A DNA stretch of 64,000 nucleotides, from the NCBI GenBank assembly GCA_947503785.1, contig CANNFB010000012.1:1-64000 (forward strand). Direction: 5' to 3'. The DNA is from an uncultured Campylobacterales bacterium. GTDB taxonomy: Bacteria > Campylobacterota > Campylobacteria > Campylobacterales > Arcobacteraceae. Made by a program: the position numbers and the translations under genes. Shown here in pieces: positions 54,603 to 64,000 of the stretch. Below the pieces are notes generated by a model, which saw only the letters and a program-made list of their open reading frames with translations, was not told where the DNA came from and made no database searches. Each line of letters begins with the position of its first letter. Position 1 is the stretch's first letter.

Positions 54603-55964
54603 TTATTTTTTATAATTAATTGCTTTTTCTAATGATAAAGCACCGTCAAACATAGTTTGTTCATCATAAGCTTTTGCGATGAATTGAAGGCCTACAGGCA
54701 TTCCATCTTCATCTTTATCAACTGGTAATGAAATTGCAGGTAATCCTGCTAAATTTACTGAAATTGTATAAATATCACTTAAGTACATCTCTAATGAAGT
54801 TTTAAAGCTTCCAAATGAAGGTGCCGTTGTAGGAGCTACGGGAGAAAGAATTAAATCTGCCTCATTAAATATAGCTTCATATTCATCTTTGATTAAGTGT
54901 CTAACTTTTTGTGCTTTTATATAATATGCGTCATAGTAACCTGAACTTAACACAAAAGAACCTAATAAAATTCTTTTTTGTACTTCATCCCCAAATCCTT
55001 GAGATTTAGTTTGAACATACATATCTTTTAAACCAGCCTCACCTTTTCTATTTCCATATCTAACACCATCAAATCTTGCAAGATTTGCAGATGCTTCAGC
55101 AGTAGCTACAATATAGTAAGAAGAAAGAATTTTTCCAGTGTCTAACATATTTTTATGAATAATTTTGTGACCCGCTTCTTCTAAAGCTTTTATAGATTTT
55201 GTAAATGCATTTTTAATAGCAGGACTTGCTTGTTCAATAAAGTTATCAATAACTGCAATAGTTAATTTTTTATTTCCATCTAATTTTGGAGTAATTGCAT
55301 CATAATCAACATTAGCAGAAGTAGAATCCATTGGATCATGTCCTGAAATAATATCGTATAAAATTGCAGCATCTTCTACATTTTGAGTAATTGGACCACA
55401 TTGATCTAGTGAAGAAGAATAAGCAGTGATTCCATATCTTGAAACTCTTCCATAAGTAGGTTTCATTCCAACAACACCACAATATGCAGCAGGTTGTCTA
55501 ATACTTCCACCAGTATCAGTTCCTAATGCAGCAATAGCAATACCACCAGCAACAGCAGCAGCAGAACCACCTGAGCTACCTCCTGGTGTTTTGTTATTGT
55601 CAATTGGATTTAAAGTTTTTCCATAACAAGAAGATTCAGTTGAACTTCCCATAGCAAACTCATCCATATTAGCTCGACCAAATGGACTTAATCCCGCTTT
55701 TTCCAAATTATTAATTACTGTTGCATTATATGGTGAAATATAACCTTTTAAAATATTACTTGCACAAGTAACTTCCCAATTTTTAACATTTATATTATCT
55801 TTTATAGCAATTGGAATTCCAGTACCTGAAGTAGAAATATCTGTTGAAGTTAGTTGTTCAACATACGCACCAGTTTTATTTTCTTTAATTTTTGTAGTTA
55901 AATCATCTCTTAATTTCTTAATATCGTCACTAGCTAAGCTTAGTGCTTCTTTTAGAGTTATCAA
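54603..55964 (-). CDS. gatA: Glutamyl-tRNA(Gln)/aspartyl-tRNA(Asn) amidotransferase subunit A
   Basis: 453 residues. With GatB and GatC it amidates mischarged Glu-tRNA(Gln) and Asp-tRNA(Asn); gatB and gatC are not in the window. Amidase signature: IAIKDNI with the catalytic Lys (about 73), GGSSGGSAAAVAGG (about 128-141) and GTDTGGSIRQPA carrying the cis-Ser and Ser nucleophile. The start is TTG (55964): an ATG three bases upstream is in another frame, and the AGGAG at 55971-55975 is seven bases from the TTG but only three from that ATG. Confidence 0.97.
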   Translation of the reverse strand: MITLKEALSLASDDIKKLRDDLTTKIKENKTGAYVEQLTSTDISTSGTGIPIAIKDNINVKNWEVTCASNILKGYISPYNATVINNLEKAGLSPFGRANMDEFAMGSSTESSCYGKTLNPIDNNKTPGGSSGGSAAAVAGGIAIAALGTDTGGSIRQPAAYCGVVGMKPTYGRVSRYGITAYSSSLDQCGPITQNVEDAAILYDIISGHDPMDSTSANVDYDAITPKLDGNKKLTIAVIDNFIEQASPAIKNAFTKSIKALEEAGHKIIHKNMLDTGKILSSYYIVATAEASANLARFDGVRYGNRKGEAGLKDMYVQTKSQGFGDEVQKRILLGSFVLSSGYYDAYYIKAQKVRHLIKDEYEAIFNEADLILSPVAPTTAPSFGSFKTSLEMYLSDIYTISVNLAGLPAISLPVDKDEDGMPVGLQFIAKAYDEQTMFDGALSLEKAINYKK

Positions 55965-55985
55965 ACATGTCTCCTGTAATTTGTA

Positions 55986-55991
55986 ATTATA
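55986..55991 (-). promoter_or_regulatory. Putative -10 element of gatA
   Basis: Minus-strand TATAAT in the context GTAATACTATAATTAC, 22 bases before the start, with a short leader containing ACAGGAG. Confidence 0.5.
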
Positions 55992-56113
55992 GTATTACAC
56001 CCGATTTTATCTAAAAAATGATTAAAATTTGGTAAAGCAAATATTAACTAAAAAAGAAAAGGAAAATTTAAGTTTGGAATAAATTAAAGGAAGGAGAATA
56101 TTTTTATGTAAAA

Positions 56114-56142
56114 AAAAAGGTAGGAGAGACTCCTACCTTTTT
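56114..56142 (-). terminator. Strong terminator of the alpha ribosomal operon
   Basis: AAAAAGGTAGGAG and CTCCTACCTTTTT form a perfect 13-pair stem around the 3-base loop AGA, with A/T tracts on both sides, 18 bases after the rplQ stop. Confidence 0.85.
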
Positions 56143-56160
56143 AATCAATAAAACTATTAA

Positions 56161-56511
56161 TTATACGAATGAAATGAATGCCATTTGAGTAGCATCACCT
56201 CTTCTAATTCTTGTTTTAATAATTGATGTATATCCACCATTTCTTTCAGTATACTTTGGTGCAATATCATTTATTATTTTCTTAGTAGCTTCTTTAGATT
56301 GTAATGATGCAAATACTTGTCTATGAGTATTTAAGTCAGCATTTCTAGATGTAGTTACTAATCTTTCAATATATCTTTGTAATTCTTTTGCTTTTGGAAC
56401 AGTTGTTTCAATCTTTTCTCTTTCAATTAAAGCGATTGCCATGTTTTTTAACAATGCTTTTCTATGAGAAGAAGTTCTACTTAACTTTCTATATCCGTGC
56501 TTATGTCTCAT
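56161..56511 (-). CDS. rplQ: 50S ribosomal protein L17
   Basis: 116 residues. [20 protein letters not shown] is the L17 signature; the rest fits the family, with ERIVT-like helix ([12 protein letters not shown]) and a C-terminal [17 protein letters not shown]. It is the last gene of the alpha operon, 15 bases after rpoA, before a strong terminator. Confidence 0.98.
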   Translation of the reverse strand: MRHKHGYRKLSRTSSHRKALLKNMAIALIEREKIETTVPKAKELQRYIERLVTTSRNADLNTHRQVFASLQSKEATKKIINDIAPKYTERNGGYTSIIKTRIRRGDATQMAFISFV

Positions 56512-56526
56512 ATTCTAAACCCTTAA

Positions 56527-57525
56527 TTATGCTTTAAGTTGCTCTAACTTTCTTCTTAATGCAGAAGCAACATTTTCTGGAAGTGTATCTTCAACTGGGA
56601 AACCAAGTGACTCAAGCTTTTCAGCAATTTCATCATAAGATTTTTTCCCAAGATTTTTGATATTTTTAACTTCAACTTCGCTCATAAGTACTAATTCACC
56701 TAAGAATTTTAATCCCGCTCTATCTAAAGAATTGAACGATCTAGCACTTAAATTTAAGTCATCAATTTTGATAACTAAATCTTTTAGTTCTACTGGTTCT
56801 TCACCTGCATCACTAACTGTTACTTCAGATAAATCAAATACTTTGTTAAACACTGACATTTGAGAATACATAACAGAAACTGCTTCTTTAAAAGCAGTTA
56901 TTGGAGAAATTTGTCCGTTTGTTTGTACATTAAATACAGCTTTTTCAAAGTTAGGATTATCTTCAACTAACATTTTTTCAATATCGTAAACAACTTTTTT
57001 TACTGGAGTAAAGAAAGCATCTATTGGAATATAATCTGGTCCAACAATTTCTCTAATATCTTCAGAAGGCATATAACCAATACCTTTTTGAATAATTACA
57101 GAGAATGTTAAATTACAATCCGCATTTATTGTAGCTAAGTGAACATCAGGAGAAACCACTTCAACATCAGAGTTGATTAAGTCTTCACCTTTAATTTCTT
57201 TTGGTCCATCAAAAGAATATTCAACAACTACTTGCTCTGCATCACTATTAATTTTAAATTTAATATTTTTAAGATTAATTATGAAAATAGCTATATCTTC
57301 AAGCATCCCTCTTAACGAGTCAAACTCGTGAGAAGCACCTTCTATTTTCACAGCAATTGGTGCGTAACCAACTGAGCTAGATAGAAGAAGTCTTCTTAAA
57401 GGGTGTGCCAAAGTTATTGCAAAACCACTTTCAAATGGATATGCAGAAATCTTAGCTTCATTATCACTAATAGTTTCGATTTCAACTTCTGTTGGTAAAA
57501 ACGGTGCGTCCGCAAACTTTTTCAT
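56527..57525 (-). CDS. rpoA: RNA polymerase alpha subunit
   Basis: 332 residues. The N-terminal domain, for dimerisation and beta/beta' assembly, spans about 1-230, with a GFAITLAHPLRRLLLSS segment. The C-terminal domain, which contacts UP elements and activators, has LSARSFNSLDRAGLKFLGEL and KNIKNLGKKSYDEIAEKLES. A 16-base gap separates it from rpsD. Confidence 0.98.
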   Translation of the reverse strand: MKKFADAPFLPTEVEIETISDNEAKISAYPFESGFAITLAHPLRRLLLSSSVGYAPIAVKIEGASHEFDSLRGMLEDIAIFIINLKNIKFKINSDAEQVVVEYSFDGPKEIKGEDLINSDVEVVSPDVHLATINADCNLTFSVIIQKGIGYMPSEDIREIVGPDYIPIDAFFTPVKKVVYDIEKMLVEDNPNFEKAVFNVQTNGQISPITAFKEAVSVMYSQMSVFNKVFDLSEVTVSDAGEEPVELKDLVIKIDDLNLSARSFNSLDRAGLKFLGELVLMSEVEVKNIKNLGKKSYDEIAEKLESLGFPVEDTLPENVASALRRKLEQLKA

Positions 57526-57541
57526 TGGCTACCTTTACTTA

Positions 57542-58168
57542 TTACTTAGAATATAACTCTACGATTAATCTTTCTTCAACAGGAATAACTACTTCTTCTC
57601 TTGTAGGAATTCTAGTAAAAATACCAAATGCTTTTGCTGTGTCTACATCAACCCAATCAACAATACCTGTTTGATTAGTTAATTCTAATGCTCTAACAAT
57701 TTGAGGATTAGTTTTAGATTTTTCTTTAATTTCAATTTTTTGACCTGGTTTAACAACAAAAGAAGGAATATCTACTTTCTTTCCGTCAACTAAAACATGT
57801 CCGTGAGTTGTAAATTGTCTAGCATTTGCTCTAGTTGTAGCAAATCCCATTCTATAAACAACGTTATCTAATCTTTGCTCAATTGATGTAATTAAGTTAG
57901 ATCCTGTATTACCTTCAGTTGTAGCTGCTTTTTTGAAGTATTTTCTGAATTGTTTTTCAGAAACACCATACATAAATTTAGCTTTTTGCTTTTCTCTTAA
58001 TTGTAATCCATACTCAGAAATTTTAGTTCTTCTTTGTCCGTGTTGTCCTGGAGCAAATGGTCTTTTTTCTAAAGCAGATTTTCCGTTAAGTCTTCTTTCA
58101 CCTTTTAATCCAAGGTCTGCATCAAGTCTTCTCTCGATTTTTTCTACTGGTCCTCTATATCTAGCCAT
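57542..58168 (-). CDS. rpsD: 30S ribosomal protein S4
   Basis: 208 residues. [20 protein letters not shown] starts the protein; the S4 RNA-binding domain is [20 protein letters not shown] (about 95-114) followed by [15 protein letters not shown]. In other bacteria S4 can bind its own operon mRNA as repressor; no such pseudoknot was evaluated here. Nine bases separate it from rpsK. Confidence 0.98.
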   Translation of the reverse strand: MARYRGPVEKIERRLDADLGLKGERRLNGKSALEKRPFAPGQHGQRRTKISEYGLQLREKQKAKFMYGVSEKQFRKYFKKAATTEGNTGSNLITSIEQRLDNVVYRMGFATTRANARQFTTHGHVLVDGKKVDIPSFVVKPGQKIEIKEKSKTNPQIVRALELTNQTGIVDWVDVDTAKAFGIFTRIPTREEVVIPVEERLIVELYSK

Positions 58169-58177
58169 AACTACCCC

Positions 58178-58570
58178 TTACACTCTTCTTCTTTTAGGAG
58201 GTCTACAACCATTATGTGGTAATGGTGTAACATCCTTTAACCATGTAACTCTGATACCTTCAATTGCACCAACAGCTTTAACTGCAGTGTCTCTACCTGA
58301 ACCAGGTCCTTGAATTTTGATACCAATGTTTTTAATTCCATGTTCCATAGCTTTAGCCATTGCGTCTTCAACAGCAGCTTGTGCAGCAAATGGAGTAGAC
58401 TTTTTAGAACCTTTAAATCCTAAGTTTCCAGCACTTGACCAAGCAATAGCATTACCTACGCTGTCAGTAACTGTAACCATAGTATTATTGAAAGTAGCCG
58501 CAATGTGAACGATACCGTCAGCAATATTCTTTTTTACAACTTTTTTTCTAGTAACTTTTCTTTTTGCCAT
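58178..58570 (-). CDS. rpsK: 30S ribosomal protein S11
   Basis: 130 residues. Lysine-rich N terminus, then [20 protein letters not shown] (about 20-39), the [17 protein letters not shown] core, and C-terminal [18 protein letters not shown], the S11 signature. Nine bases separate it from rpsM. Confidence 0.98.
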   Translation of the reverse strand: MAKRKVTRKKVVKKNIADGIVHIAATFNNTMVTVTDSVGNAIAWSSAGNLGFKGSKKSTPFAAQAAVEDAMAKAMEHGIKNIGIKIQGPGSGRDTAVKAVGAIEGIRVTWLKDVTPLPHNGCRPPKRRRV

Positions 58571-58579
58571 TAGTTATCC

Positions 58580-58948
58580 TTACTTCGCTGCTGCGCCAAC
58601 AGTTTTCTTTTTACCTTTTCTTGTACGAGCATTAGTCTTAGTCTTTTGCCCTCTACATGGTAAACCTCTTCTATGTCTTAAACCTCTATATGAACCAATG
58701 TCCATTAATGATTTAATATCCATAGCAACATTTTTTCTAAGATCACCTTCAACTATATAGCTTTTTTGGATCTCTTGTCTAATTGCGGCAGCTTCATCTT
58801 CAGTTAATTCATGAGCTCTTTTGTTGTAATCAATTCCAACAGCATCTAAAATTAATCTTGAGTTATGTAACCCAATTCCAAAAATATACGTTAAAGCATA
58901 TTCCATTCTTTTTTTATTTGGTAAATCAACACCTGCGATTCTTGCCAT
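58580..58948 (-). CDS. rpsM: 30S ribosomal protein S13
   Basis: 122 residues. [20 protein letters not shown] at the start and [20 protein letters not shown] (about 86-105) are S13 signatures. The tail is rich in Lys/Arg, as expected for contacts with tRNA and 16S rRNA. It follows rpmJ after five bases. Confidence 0.98.
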   Translation of the reverse strand: MARIAGVDLPNKKRMEYALTYIFGIGLHNSRLILDAVGIDYNKRAHELTEDEAAAIRQEIQKSYIVEGDLRKNVAMDIKSLMDIGSYRGLRHRRGLPCRGQKTKTNARTRKGKKKTVGAAAK

Positions 58949-58953
58949 GTGTC

Positions 58954-59067
58954 TTATCCTTGTCTTTGTTTGTGTTTTTTAGTTTCGCAAATCACTCTTA
59001 CGACACCTCTTCTTTTGACAATTTTACATTTGTCACACATCTTCTTTACTGAAGCTCTAACTTTCAT
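58954..59067 (-). CDS. rpmJ: 50S ribosomal protein L36
   Basis: 37 residues: [20 protein letters not shown] then [17 protein letters not shown]. The zinc ribbon CxxC...C...H (Cys11, Cys14, Cys27, His32) is complete, so this is the zinc-binding C+ form. An AGAGGATGA stretch upstream of the ATG serves as ribosome binding site. It is the first gene of the alpha operon here: no infA, map or secY lies upstream. Confidence 0.97.
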   Translation of the reverse strand: MKVRASVKKMCDKCKIVKRRGVVRVICETKKHKQRQG

Positions 59068-59209
59068 AAGTCATCCTCTTTTTTGTGTATTTTGCCACAT
59101 TTACAACAGGTATGAACGATAAAGTACATACTAGTATCATTCAACCAACTCTTTACAAAACACAAAATATTTTATAAAAACTTCTTTGATGGTTGTAAAA
59201 TGGAGTTGG

Positions 59210-59215
59210 ATTATA
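59210..59215 (-). promoter_or_regulatory. Putative -10 element of the alpha ribosomal operon
   Basis: Minus-strand TATAAT in the context CTTATTATAATCC, 143 bases before rpmJ, leaving a long leader. The region 59068-59309 contains no gene; it holds this promoter and, on the other strand, that of the HIT gene. Confidence 0.42.
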
Positions 59216-59309
59216 ATAAGTTTTTACTTAAAGGCAGGTTAACTAGGTATATATAACTAATTTAATACACCTTATAGTAAAATAATCAATAAAAATACAA
59301 AGGTTTAAT

Positions 59310-59672
59310 TTGTCAATAATATATAAAAACGAACTAATCAAAGTTGAAATAGAAAATAGCGAGATTCCATGGCTTAAAATATTCACTAACAAAGAAATCA
59401 AAGAATTTTCTCAATGTGATAATGAAACGAAACTTGAAATATTCAGATGTCTAGATATTTGTGAAAAAGAAATGTTAGAGTATTTTAAACCTACTAAGAT
59501 AAATATTGCATCATTTGGAAATTATGTACCTCATGTACATTTTCATATTATGGCAAGATTTGAAGAAGATTCATATTTTCCTGAACCTATGTGGGGGAAA
59601 GTTCAAAGAGAAGCAAAACTTGATTTACCCTCTTTTGAAAACTTTTTTCAAATTATAAAAAATAAATTATAA
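59310..59672 (+). CDS. HIT-family nucleotide hydrolase or transferase
   Basis: 120 residues starting at TTG (AAAGG six bases upstream). FGNYVPHVHFHIMARFEED (about 69-87) contains the histidine triad HVHFHIM that acts on nucleoside phosphates. The N-terminal half is shorter and less conserved than in Hint proteins. It is divergent from the alpha operon. Substrate unknown. Confidence 0.88.
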   Translation: MSIIYKNELIKVEIENSEIPWLKIFTNKEIKEFSQCDNETKLEIFRCLDICEKEMLEYFKPTKINIASFGNYVPHVHFHIMARFEEDSYFPEPMWGKVQREAKLDLPSFENFFQIIKNKL

Positions 59673-59688
59673 GAAAAGCTATATAAAA

Positions 59689-60618
59689 TTAACCGTCTTG
59701 GTTAATTTTTGTAATTAACTCTTTTAATACTCTTTGGGAATCTTCAATTTCAATTTGACATCCACCAGCAGCTTTATGCCCACCACCATTGTATGAAAGC
59801 ATTAATTCACCAATATTTGTATTTGATGATTTATTTATAATTGATTTACCAGTACTGAATACAATATTTTGTTTATCTTTACCCCAAATAACATGTATAG
59901 AAATATTTGCATCTGGATACATTGCATAAACCATAAATCTATTACCTGGATAAATAATCTCTTCATCTCTATAATCGATTATTAGTAAATTACCTTCAAC
60001 GCTTACACATCTTCGTAATTGCTCTTTAAAGTCTTCTTCATATTTAAAGTATAAATCTATTCTTTCTTTTACATCTGGTAGTTCTATTATTTCATCAATA
60101 TTATGTTTAACACAGTAATCAATTAAATCCATCATTAATTGATAGTTAGAAATTCTAAAGTCTCTAAATCTTCCTAAACCTGTTCTACTATCCATTAGAA
60201 AACTTAAAAGAGGCCACCCTCTTGGGCTTAAAATTTCTTCTTCTATAAAGTCTGCTGAATCAGCTTTATTTGCACCATTCATCATTCCTGTAAAATAACC
60301 TGGAAATTTGTCATTTCCACCATAATATTCAAAAACTACCTGTGCAGCACTTGCAGCATCTGGATCTATTATATGATTATCTTTTTTTTCATTTCTTAAA
60401 GTTTCAGAATAATGATGATCAAAAGCTAAGTATACACCATCTACATAAGGAAGGTTAGTTGTAATATCATTTGATGTAAGTTCTATTTTTCCATCTTGCA
60501 TATCTTTTGGATGTACAAATTCTATTTCATCGATAACACCAATATATTTTAATAAAGTTCCACATACAAGTCCATCCATATCACTACGTGTTACTAATCT
60601 ATATTTTTTTTCATTCAT
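59689..60618 (-). CDS. DHH-family phosphoesterase
   Basis: 309 residues. VTRSDMDGLVCGTLL (about 9-23) carries the first aspartates, LAFDHHYSE the DHH motif, and SYNGGGHKAAGGCQIE (about 278-293) the DHHA1-type end. Members include exopolyphosphatases, oligo-RNases and c-di-AMP or pAp phosphatases; the IIDPDAASAAQVVFEYY segment fits the family. The specific substrate cannot be told. Stand-alone gene, facing the HIT gene. Confidence 0.88.
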   Translation of the reverse strand: MNEKKYRLVTRSDMDGLVCGTLLKYIGVIDEIEFVHPKDMQDGKIELTSNDITTNLPYVDGVYLAFDHHYSETLRNEKKDNHIIDPDAASAAQVVFEYYGGNDKFPGYFTGMMNGANKADSADFIEEEILSPRGWPLLSFLMDSRTGLGRFRDFRISNYQLMMDLIDYCVKHNIDEIIELPDVKERIDLYFKYEEDFKEQLRRCVSVEGNLLIIDYRDEEIIYPGNRFMVYAMYPDANISIHVIWGKDKQNIVFSTGKSIINKSSNTNIGELMLSYNGGGHKAAGGCQIEIEDSQRVLKELITKINQDG

Positions 60619-60716
60619 AAGATAATCTTCCTATTTAGGATTTTTATAATTTTAACATAAAAAATTATTAATTACAATAAAAGTGATTATTTTTAGTGAA
60701 GATATGTGTAAGAGTC

Positions 60717-60743
60717 ATAAAGAAGGCTAGATGCCTCCTTTAT
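60717..60743 (-). terminator. Terminator of the leuD-leuB transcript
   Basis: ATAAAGAAGGC and GCCTCCTTTAT form an 11-pair stem with one wobble pair and a 5-base loop, ending on the first base of the leuB stop region. T runs lie on the minus-strand side. Confidence 0.68.
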
Positions 60744-61810
60744 TATTTGTTAATATAATTAGCGATAACATCGCCCATTTCAGTAGTAGATAAAACTTCT
60801 TTAGCATCATAAGCGCTTAAGTCTTTAGTTCTATATCCATCTTTTAAAACATTTCTTATTGCTTTTTCAATCATATCTGCAGCTTTATCTTCACCTAGAG
60901 AATATCTAAGCATCATAGCAGCTGATTCTATTGTTGCAATTGGATTTGCTATTCCTTGTCCAGCAATATCAGGAGCAGAACCATGAATTGGCTCATAAAC
61001 TGCTGTTTTATCTCCTGTTGAAGCTGATGGTAATAACCCAATAGATCCTACAACCATAGAAGCAGTATCAGATAGAATATCTCCAAAGATATTTCCAGTT
61101 ACCATTACATCAAATTGTTTTGGGTTTCTTACAAGTTGCATTGCTGCATTATCAACATACATATGTGTTAATTCAACTTCAGGATAATCTTTTGATAATT
61201 CAATCATAGTATCTCTCCATAATTGAGAAACTTCAAGTACATTTGCTTTATCAACAGAACAAACTCTTTTATCTCTTTTCATTGCGAATTCAAAAGCTTT
61301 TTTACCAATTCTTACTATTTCTGGTTTTGTGTATACCATTGTATTATAAGCTCTTTGTCCGTCATTTGCTCTTGGTTGTCCAAAATAGATTCCACCAATA
61401 AGTTCACGAACTACCATAATGTCACAACCTTCAATTACTTCAGGTTTAAGTGTTGATGCATTAACTAATTCATCATAAACAATAGCAGGTCTTAAGTTTG
61501 CATATACACCTAATTCTTCTCTAAGTTTTAAAAGTCCAGATTCTGGTCTTAATTCACGTGCTAAATTATCCCATTTTTCTCCACCAATAGCTCCAAATAA
61601 ACAAGCATCAGATGCTAATACACCTGTAACTGTTTCAGGAGGTAATGGAATTCCAGTTTCATCAATTGCAATACCACCCATTAAATACTCTTTGTAATCT
61701 AATGTAAAATCACAAGCACCTGAAACTGCATCTAATACTTTTATTGCTTCATCAATGATTTCTGGACCTATTCCATCACCTTTGATTATTGATATATTAT
61801 AATTTTTCAT
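60743..61810 (-). CDS. leuB: 3-isopropylmalate dehydrogenase
   Basis: 355 residues. It oxidatively decarboxylates 3-isopropylmalate with NAD+ in leucine synthesis. [14 protein letters not shown] at the start, the substrate-binding arginines ([20 protein letters not shown], about 84-103, and [12 protein letters not shown]), the Tyr-Asp of [17 protein letters not shown], and [19 protein letters not shown] with metal-binding aspartates. [14 protein letters not shown] binds NAD. It starts directly after the leuD stop. Confidence 0.98.
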   Translation of the reverse strand: MKNYNISIIKGDGIGPEIIDEAIKVLDAVSGACDFTLDYKEYLMGGIAIDETGIPLPPETVTGVLASDACLFGAIGGEKWDNLARELRPESGLLKLREELGVYANLRPAIVYDELVNASTLKPEVIEGCDIMVVRELIGGIYFGQPRANDGQRAYNTMVYTKPEIVRIGKKAFEFAMKRDKRVCSVDKANVLEVSQLWRDTMIELSKDYPEVELTHMYVDNAAMQLVRNPKQFDVMVTGNIFGDILSDTASMVVGSIGLLPSASTGDKTAVYEPIHGSAPDIAGQGIANPIATIESAAMMLRYSLGEDKAADMIEKAIRNVLKDGYRTKDLSAYDAKEVLSTTEMGDVIANYINK

Positions 61811-62311
61811 TTATTTTCCTTCTGCCATTTCTTCTTTTGCATAATTAATTAATCCACCACTAGCAATTAATTCTTGCATAAATGGAGGAATTGGAGTGAA
61901 TGTATAATCTTTTTTAGTAGTTTCATTTGTAATAACACCATTATCTAGATTGATACTAATTTTTTCACCCTCTTTAATTTCTAAAGATTCTGGAAGTTCA
62001 AAAATAGGTAAACCCATATTAAATGCATTTCTATAAAAAATTCTTGCAAAAGATGGTGCAACAATAGCAGCAACACCTGCAGCCTTTAAAGCAATTGGTG
62101 CATGTTCTCTAGAGCTTCCACATCCAAAGTTCTCACCTGCAACAATAATATCACCTCTTTGTAATTTATTAGGAAATTCAGGATCTGCATCTTCCATTAC
62201 ATATTTCGCTAAATGTTCTGGGTCTGAACTATTTAAATATCTTGCAGCAATAATAACATCAGTATCGATGTTAGCTCCAAAATTCCATACTTTGCCTTCA
62301 ATCTTATTCAT
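61811..62311 (-). CDS. leuD: 3-isopropylmalate dehydratase small subunit
   Basis: 166 residues, the short form. With LeuC (not in window) it isomerises 2- to 3-isopropylmalate. NFGANIDTDVIIAARYL (about 11-27), GENFGCGSSREHAPIALKAA (about 58-77, the swivel-domain loop) and ARIFYRNAFNMGLPIFELP are diagnostic. It is the first gene of a leuD-leuB pair, with an AAGGATACAAAT ribosome binding site. Confidence 0.97.
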   Translation of the reverse strand: MNKIEGKVWNFGANIDTDVIIAARYLNSSDPEHLAKYVMEDADPEFPNKLQRGDIIVAGENFGCGSSREHAPIALKAAGVAAIVAPSFARIFYRNAFNMGLPIFELPESLEIKEGEKISINLDNGVITNETTKKDYTFTPIPPFMQELIASGGLINYAKEEMAEGK

Positions 62312-62442
62312 ATTTGTATCCTTGTTTCAATAAATTTCTTGATATTTTCTAAGAATTATTTTTTTAAAGTTGCATTTTATCTAATAATTTAGTAATTTTT
62401 GATTAAATATAAAAAACTAATCATAATTTTAGGTAATTTGGG

Positions 62443-62448
62443 TATAAT
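62443..62448 (+). promoter_or_regulatory. Putative -10 element of rpoD
   Basis: TATAAT in the context AATTTGGGTATAATAT, a Campylobacterota-style extended -10, 35 bases before the rpoD ATG. AGAGAGG (62464-62470) is the ribosome binding site, 12 bases from the ATG. Confidence 0.6.
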
Positions 62449-62482
62449 ATCCATCTATTTAAAAGAGAGGAATCTTCAATAC

Positions 62483-64000
62483 ATGAGCGCAAAAGATTTA
62501 AATAAAGCAATAGAACAAACAGTAAAAGAGTATAAAGACTCTATACTAACTTATGAAAAAATTATTAAGATCTTTCCTAAAGCACCTTCAGGTGCCAATG
62601 TAAAAAAACTTTTAGCTTTTATCCAATTATACAATGTTACGATAATTAGTTCGCAAGAACAAGCAAAAAGAATGAATGCAGAAGAGGCAAAGAAAAGAAA
62701 AGAACAAAGAGAAAAACTAATAATGAACGAAGATGAAGTTTATGATCTTCTGAAAAATAAAGAATTATTAGAATGGTCTAGATCTGACTCTCCTGTAAGA
62801 ATGTACTTAAGAGAAATGGGACAAATCCCATTACTTACAAAAGAAGAAGAGATTGAAATTTCTAAAAAAATCGAAATGGGTGAAGATGTAATTCTTGATG
62901 CAATTTGTTATGTACCTTATTTAATAGATTTTATCTTAGAGTATAAAGAACCTTTAGTAAACAGAGAAAGAAAAGTAAAAGAACTTTTTAGAAACTTTGA
63001 TGATGAAGAATCTGATGATTCTAGTGATGAAACTACTGAAGTTGAAGTTGATAAAGATAAAGAAGATGGTAAAAAACAAAAGAAGCTTGATAAAAGAGCA
63101 ACAACTATTGTTGAAGCATTTAAAGTATTAGAAAAAGCAAAAAAAGATTGGTTAAAATTCTTATCTAAAGAATCTGCTAAATCTGATGGTGAATCTGATC
63201 AAATGCAACACAATTTAGCAATAGCATTTAAAAAGAGAATCCTTAAAGAAGCTTTATTAGACCTAGGACCTACTTCTAAACTTATTACAGAAATTGTAAA
63301 AGCAATGGAAACTGCTCTTAAATCTGATACAGGTTTTGATCATGAACTTAAAAGACTTGAGTATAAGTTACCTTTATTTAATGATACTTTATTACAAAAT
63401 CATCAAAAGATTTTAGATAATATTGTTAATTTAACTAAAGTGCAAATTACTACTATGGTTCCAGAAGCTACTATGGTTTCTACTTATATGGAAATTAAAA
63501 AACTTTACCAAACAGCAGAAGCTTCAAAAGATGGTTTTGATTTAGATCCGGAAGAACTTAAGAATGTTTTAGAGCAAATTAAACGTGGTAAAGATATCAC
63601 GGATAAATCTAAAACTAGAATGGCTAAGTCAAACCTTAGACTTGTTGTATCTATTGCAAAAAGATATACAAATAGAGGTTTACCATTCTTAGATTTAATT
63701 CAAGAAGGTAATATTGGTCTTATGAAAGCTGTTGATAAATTTGAGTATAAAAAGGGATATAAATTCTCTACTTATGCAACATGGTGGATTAGACAAGCAA
63801 TTTCAAGAGCAATTGCGGATCAAGCAAGAACGATTAGAATTCCAATTCATATGATTGAAACTATTAATAGAATCAATAAAATCATTAGAAAAGGTATTCA
63901 AGAAAATGGTAAAGAGCCAGATGTTGATGAGATTTCTAAAGAAGTAGGATTACCTGTTGATAAAGTTAAACAAGTAATTAAAATTACTAAAGAACCTGTA
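62483..64000 (+). CDS. rpoD: RNA polymerase primary sigma factor (sigma-70), partial
   Basis: 506 complete codons from ATG at 62483 to the right edge; the 3' end is outside. Region 1.1 is short and Lys/Ala-rich. Region 1.2 has [20 protein letters not shown] (about 107-126). A long acidic/lysine non-conserved insert (about 165-340) includes a Glu/Asp run. Region 2 follows: [40 protein letters not shown] and [20 protein letters not shown]. Region 3 begins with [18 protein letters not shown]. It transcribes the housekeeping promoters seen in this window. Confidence 0.98.
   Translation, partial: MSAKDLNKAIEQTVKEYKDSILTYEKIIKIFPKAPSGANVKKLLAFIQLYNVTIISSQEQAKRMNAEEAKKRKEQREKLIMNEDEVYDLLKNKELLEWSRSDSPVRMYLREMGQIPLLTKEEEIEISKKIEMGEDVILDAICYVPYLIDFILEYKEPLVNRERKVKELFRNFDDEESDDSSDETTEVEVDKDKEDGKKQKKLDKRATTIVEAFKVLEKAKKDWLKFLSKESAKSDGESDQMQHNLAIAFKKRILKEALLDLGPTSKLITEIVKAMETALKSDTGFDHELKRLEYKLPLFNDTLLQNHQKILDNIVNLTKVQITTMVPEATMVSTYMEIKKLYQTAEASKDGFDLDPEELKNVLEQIKRGKDITDKSKTRMAKSNLRLVVSIAKRYTNRGLPFLDLIQEGNIGLMKAVDKFEYKKGYKFSTYATWWIRQAISRAIADQARTIRIPIHMIETINRINKIIRKGIQENGKEPDVDEISKEVGLPVDKVKQVIKITKEPV

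Noticed and set aside
59068..59309. A hidden infA gene upstream of rpmJ
   Set aside because: No frame in this 242-base gap encodes an S1-like IF-1 sequence.

Overview
The window is a piece of an AT-rich chromosome (roughly 30% GC by eye) from Campylobacterota, most likely a marine or free-living member of the Arcobacteraceae. The call rests on the alpha ribosomal operon and sigma-70, a T-rich extended -10 promoter style, aerobic HemF, and a short ~165-residue LeuD. No tRNA, rRNA, CRISPR array or insertion sequence was seen. Genus is not resolved from sequence alone.

Region 1 (1-25925, minus strand) is one uninterrupted reading frame of more than 8,640 codons whose 3' end lies outside the window. 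It encodes a giant RTX-type surface or secreted protein: an unusual N-terminal domain, an acidic linker, about 7,800 residues of calcium-binding nonapeptide arrays alternating with about 65 copies of a 'DTVDYS ... IENV' module, then a different ~105-residue beta-repeat array running off the left edge. Within the RTX part there is a higher-order repeat of about 1.56 kb. All forward-strand ORFs in this region are shadows.

Region 2 (26137-32519, minus) holds carB followed by a short YrdC/Sua5-like gene and an AAA-type ATPase with a DUF234-like C terminus, then a small membrane protein and a ThiF/HesA-type E1-like enzyme. Region 3 (32613-38628, minus) is a Type I restriction-modification cassette in the order hsdM-hsdS-rhuM-hsdR with 4-base overlaps. 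rhuM carries a perfect 29-base palindrome inside its coding sequence, and hsdR carries a duplicated cysteine knuckle.

Region 4 (38732-52957) is a mixed housekeeping block on both strands: radC, xseB, metX, a phosphatase, an adenine/adenosine deaminase, hemF, a YhcH-family protein, acpH, a Panacea-like protein, a secreted zinc protease, a SlyD-like isomerase, a prephenate dehydratase, a Rof-like antiterminator, a NYN-LOTUS protein, a cupin, a MIP18-like protein, an EthD-like protein, adk, a hydrolase, a thiamine-binding protein (with a broken partial duplicate 0.6 kb downstream) and a DUF3144 protein.

Region 5 (53145-62311) contains gatA-guaB, the alpha operon rpmJ-rpsM-rpsK-rpsD-rpoA-rplQ closed by a strong terminator, a HIT protein, a DHH phosphoesterase and leuD-leuB. 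Region 6 (62483-64000) is the 5' part of rpoD. There is no gene-free stretch longer than about 250 bases.
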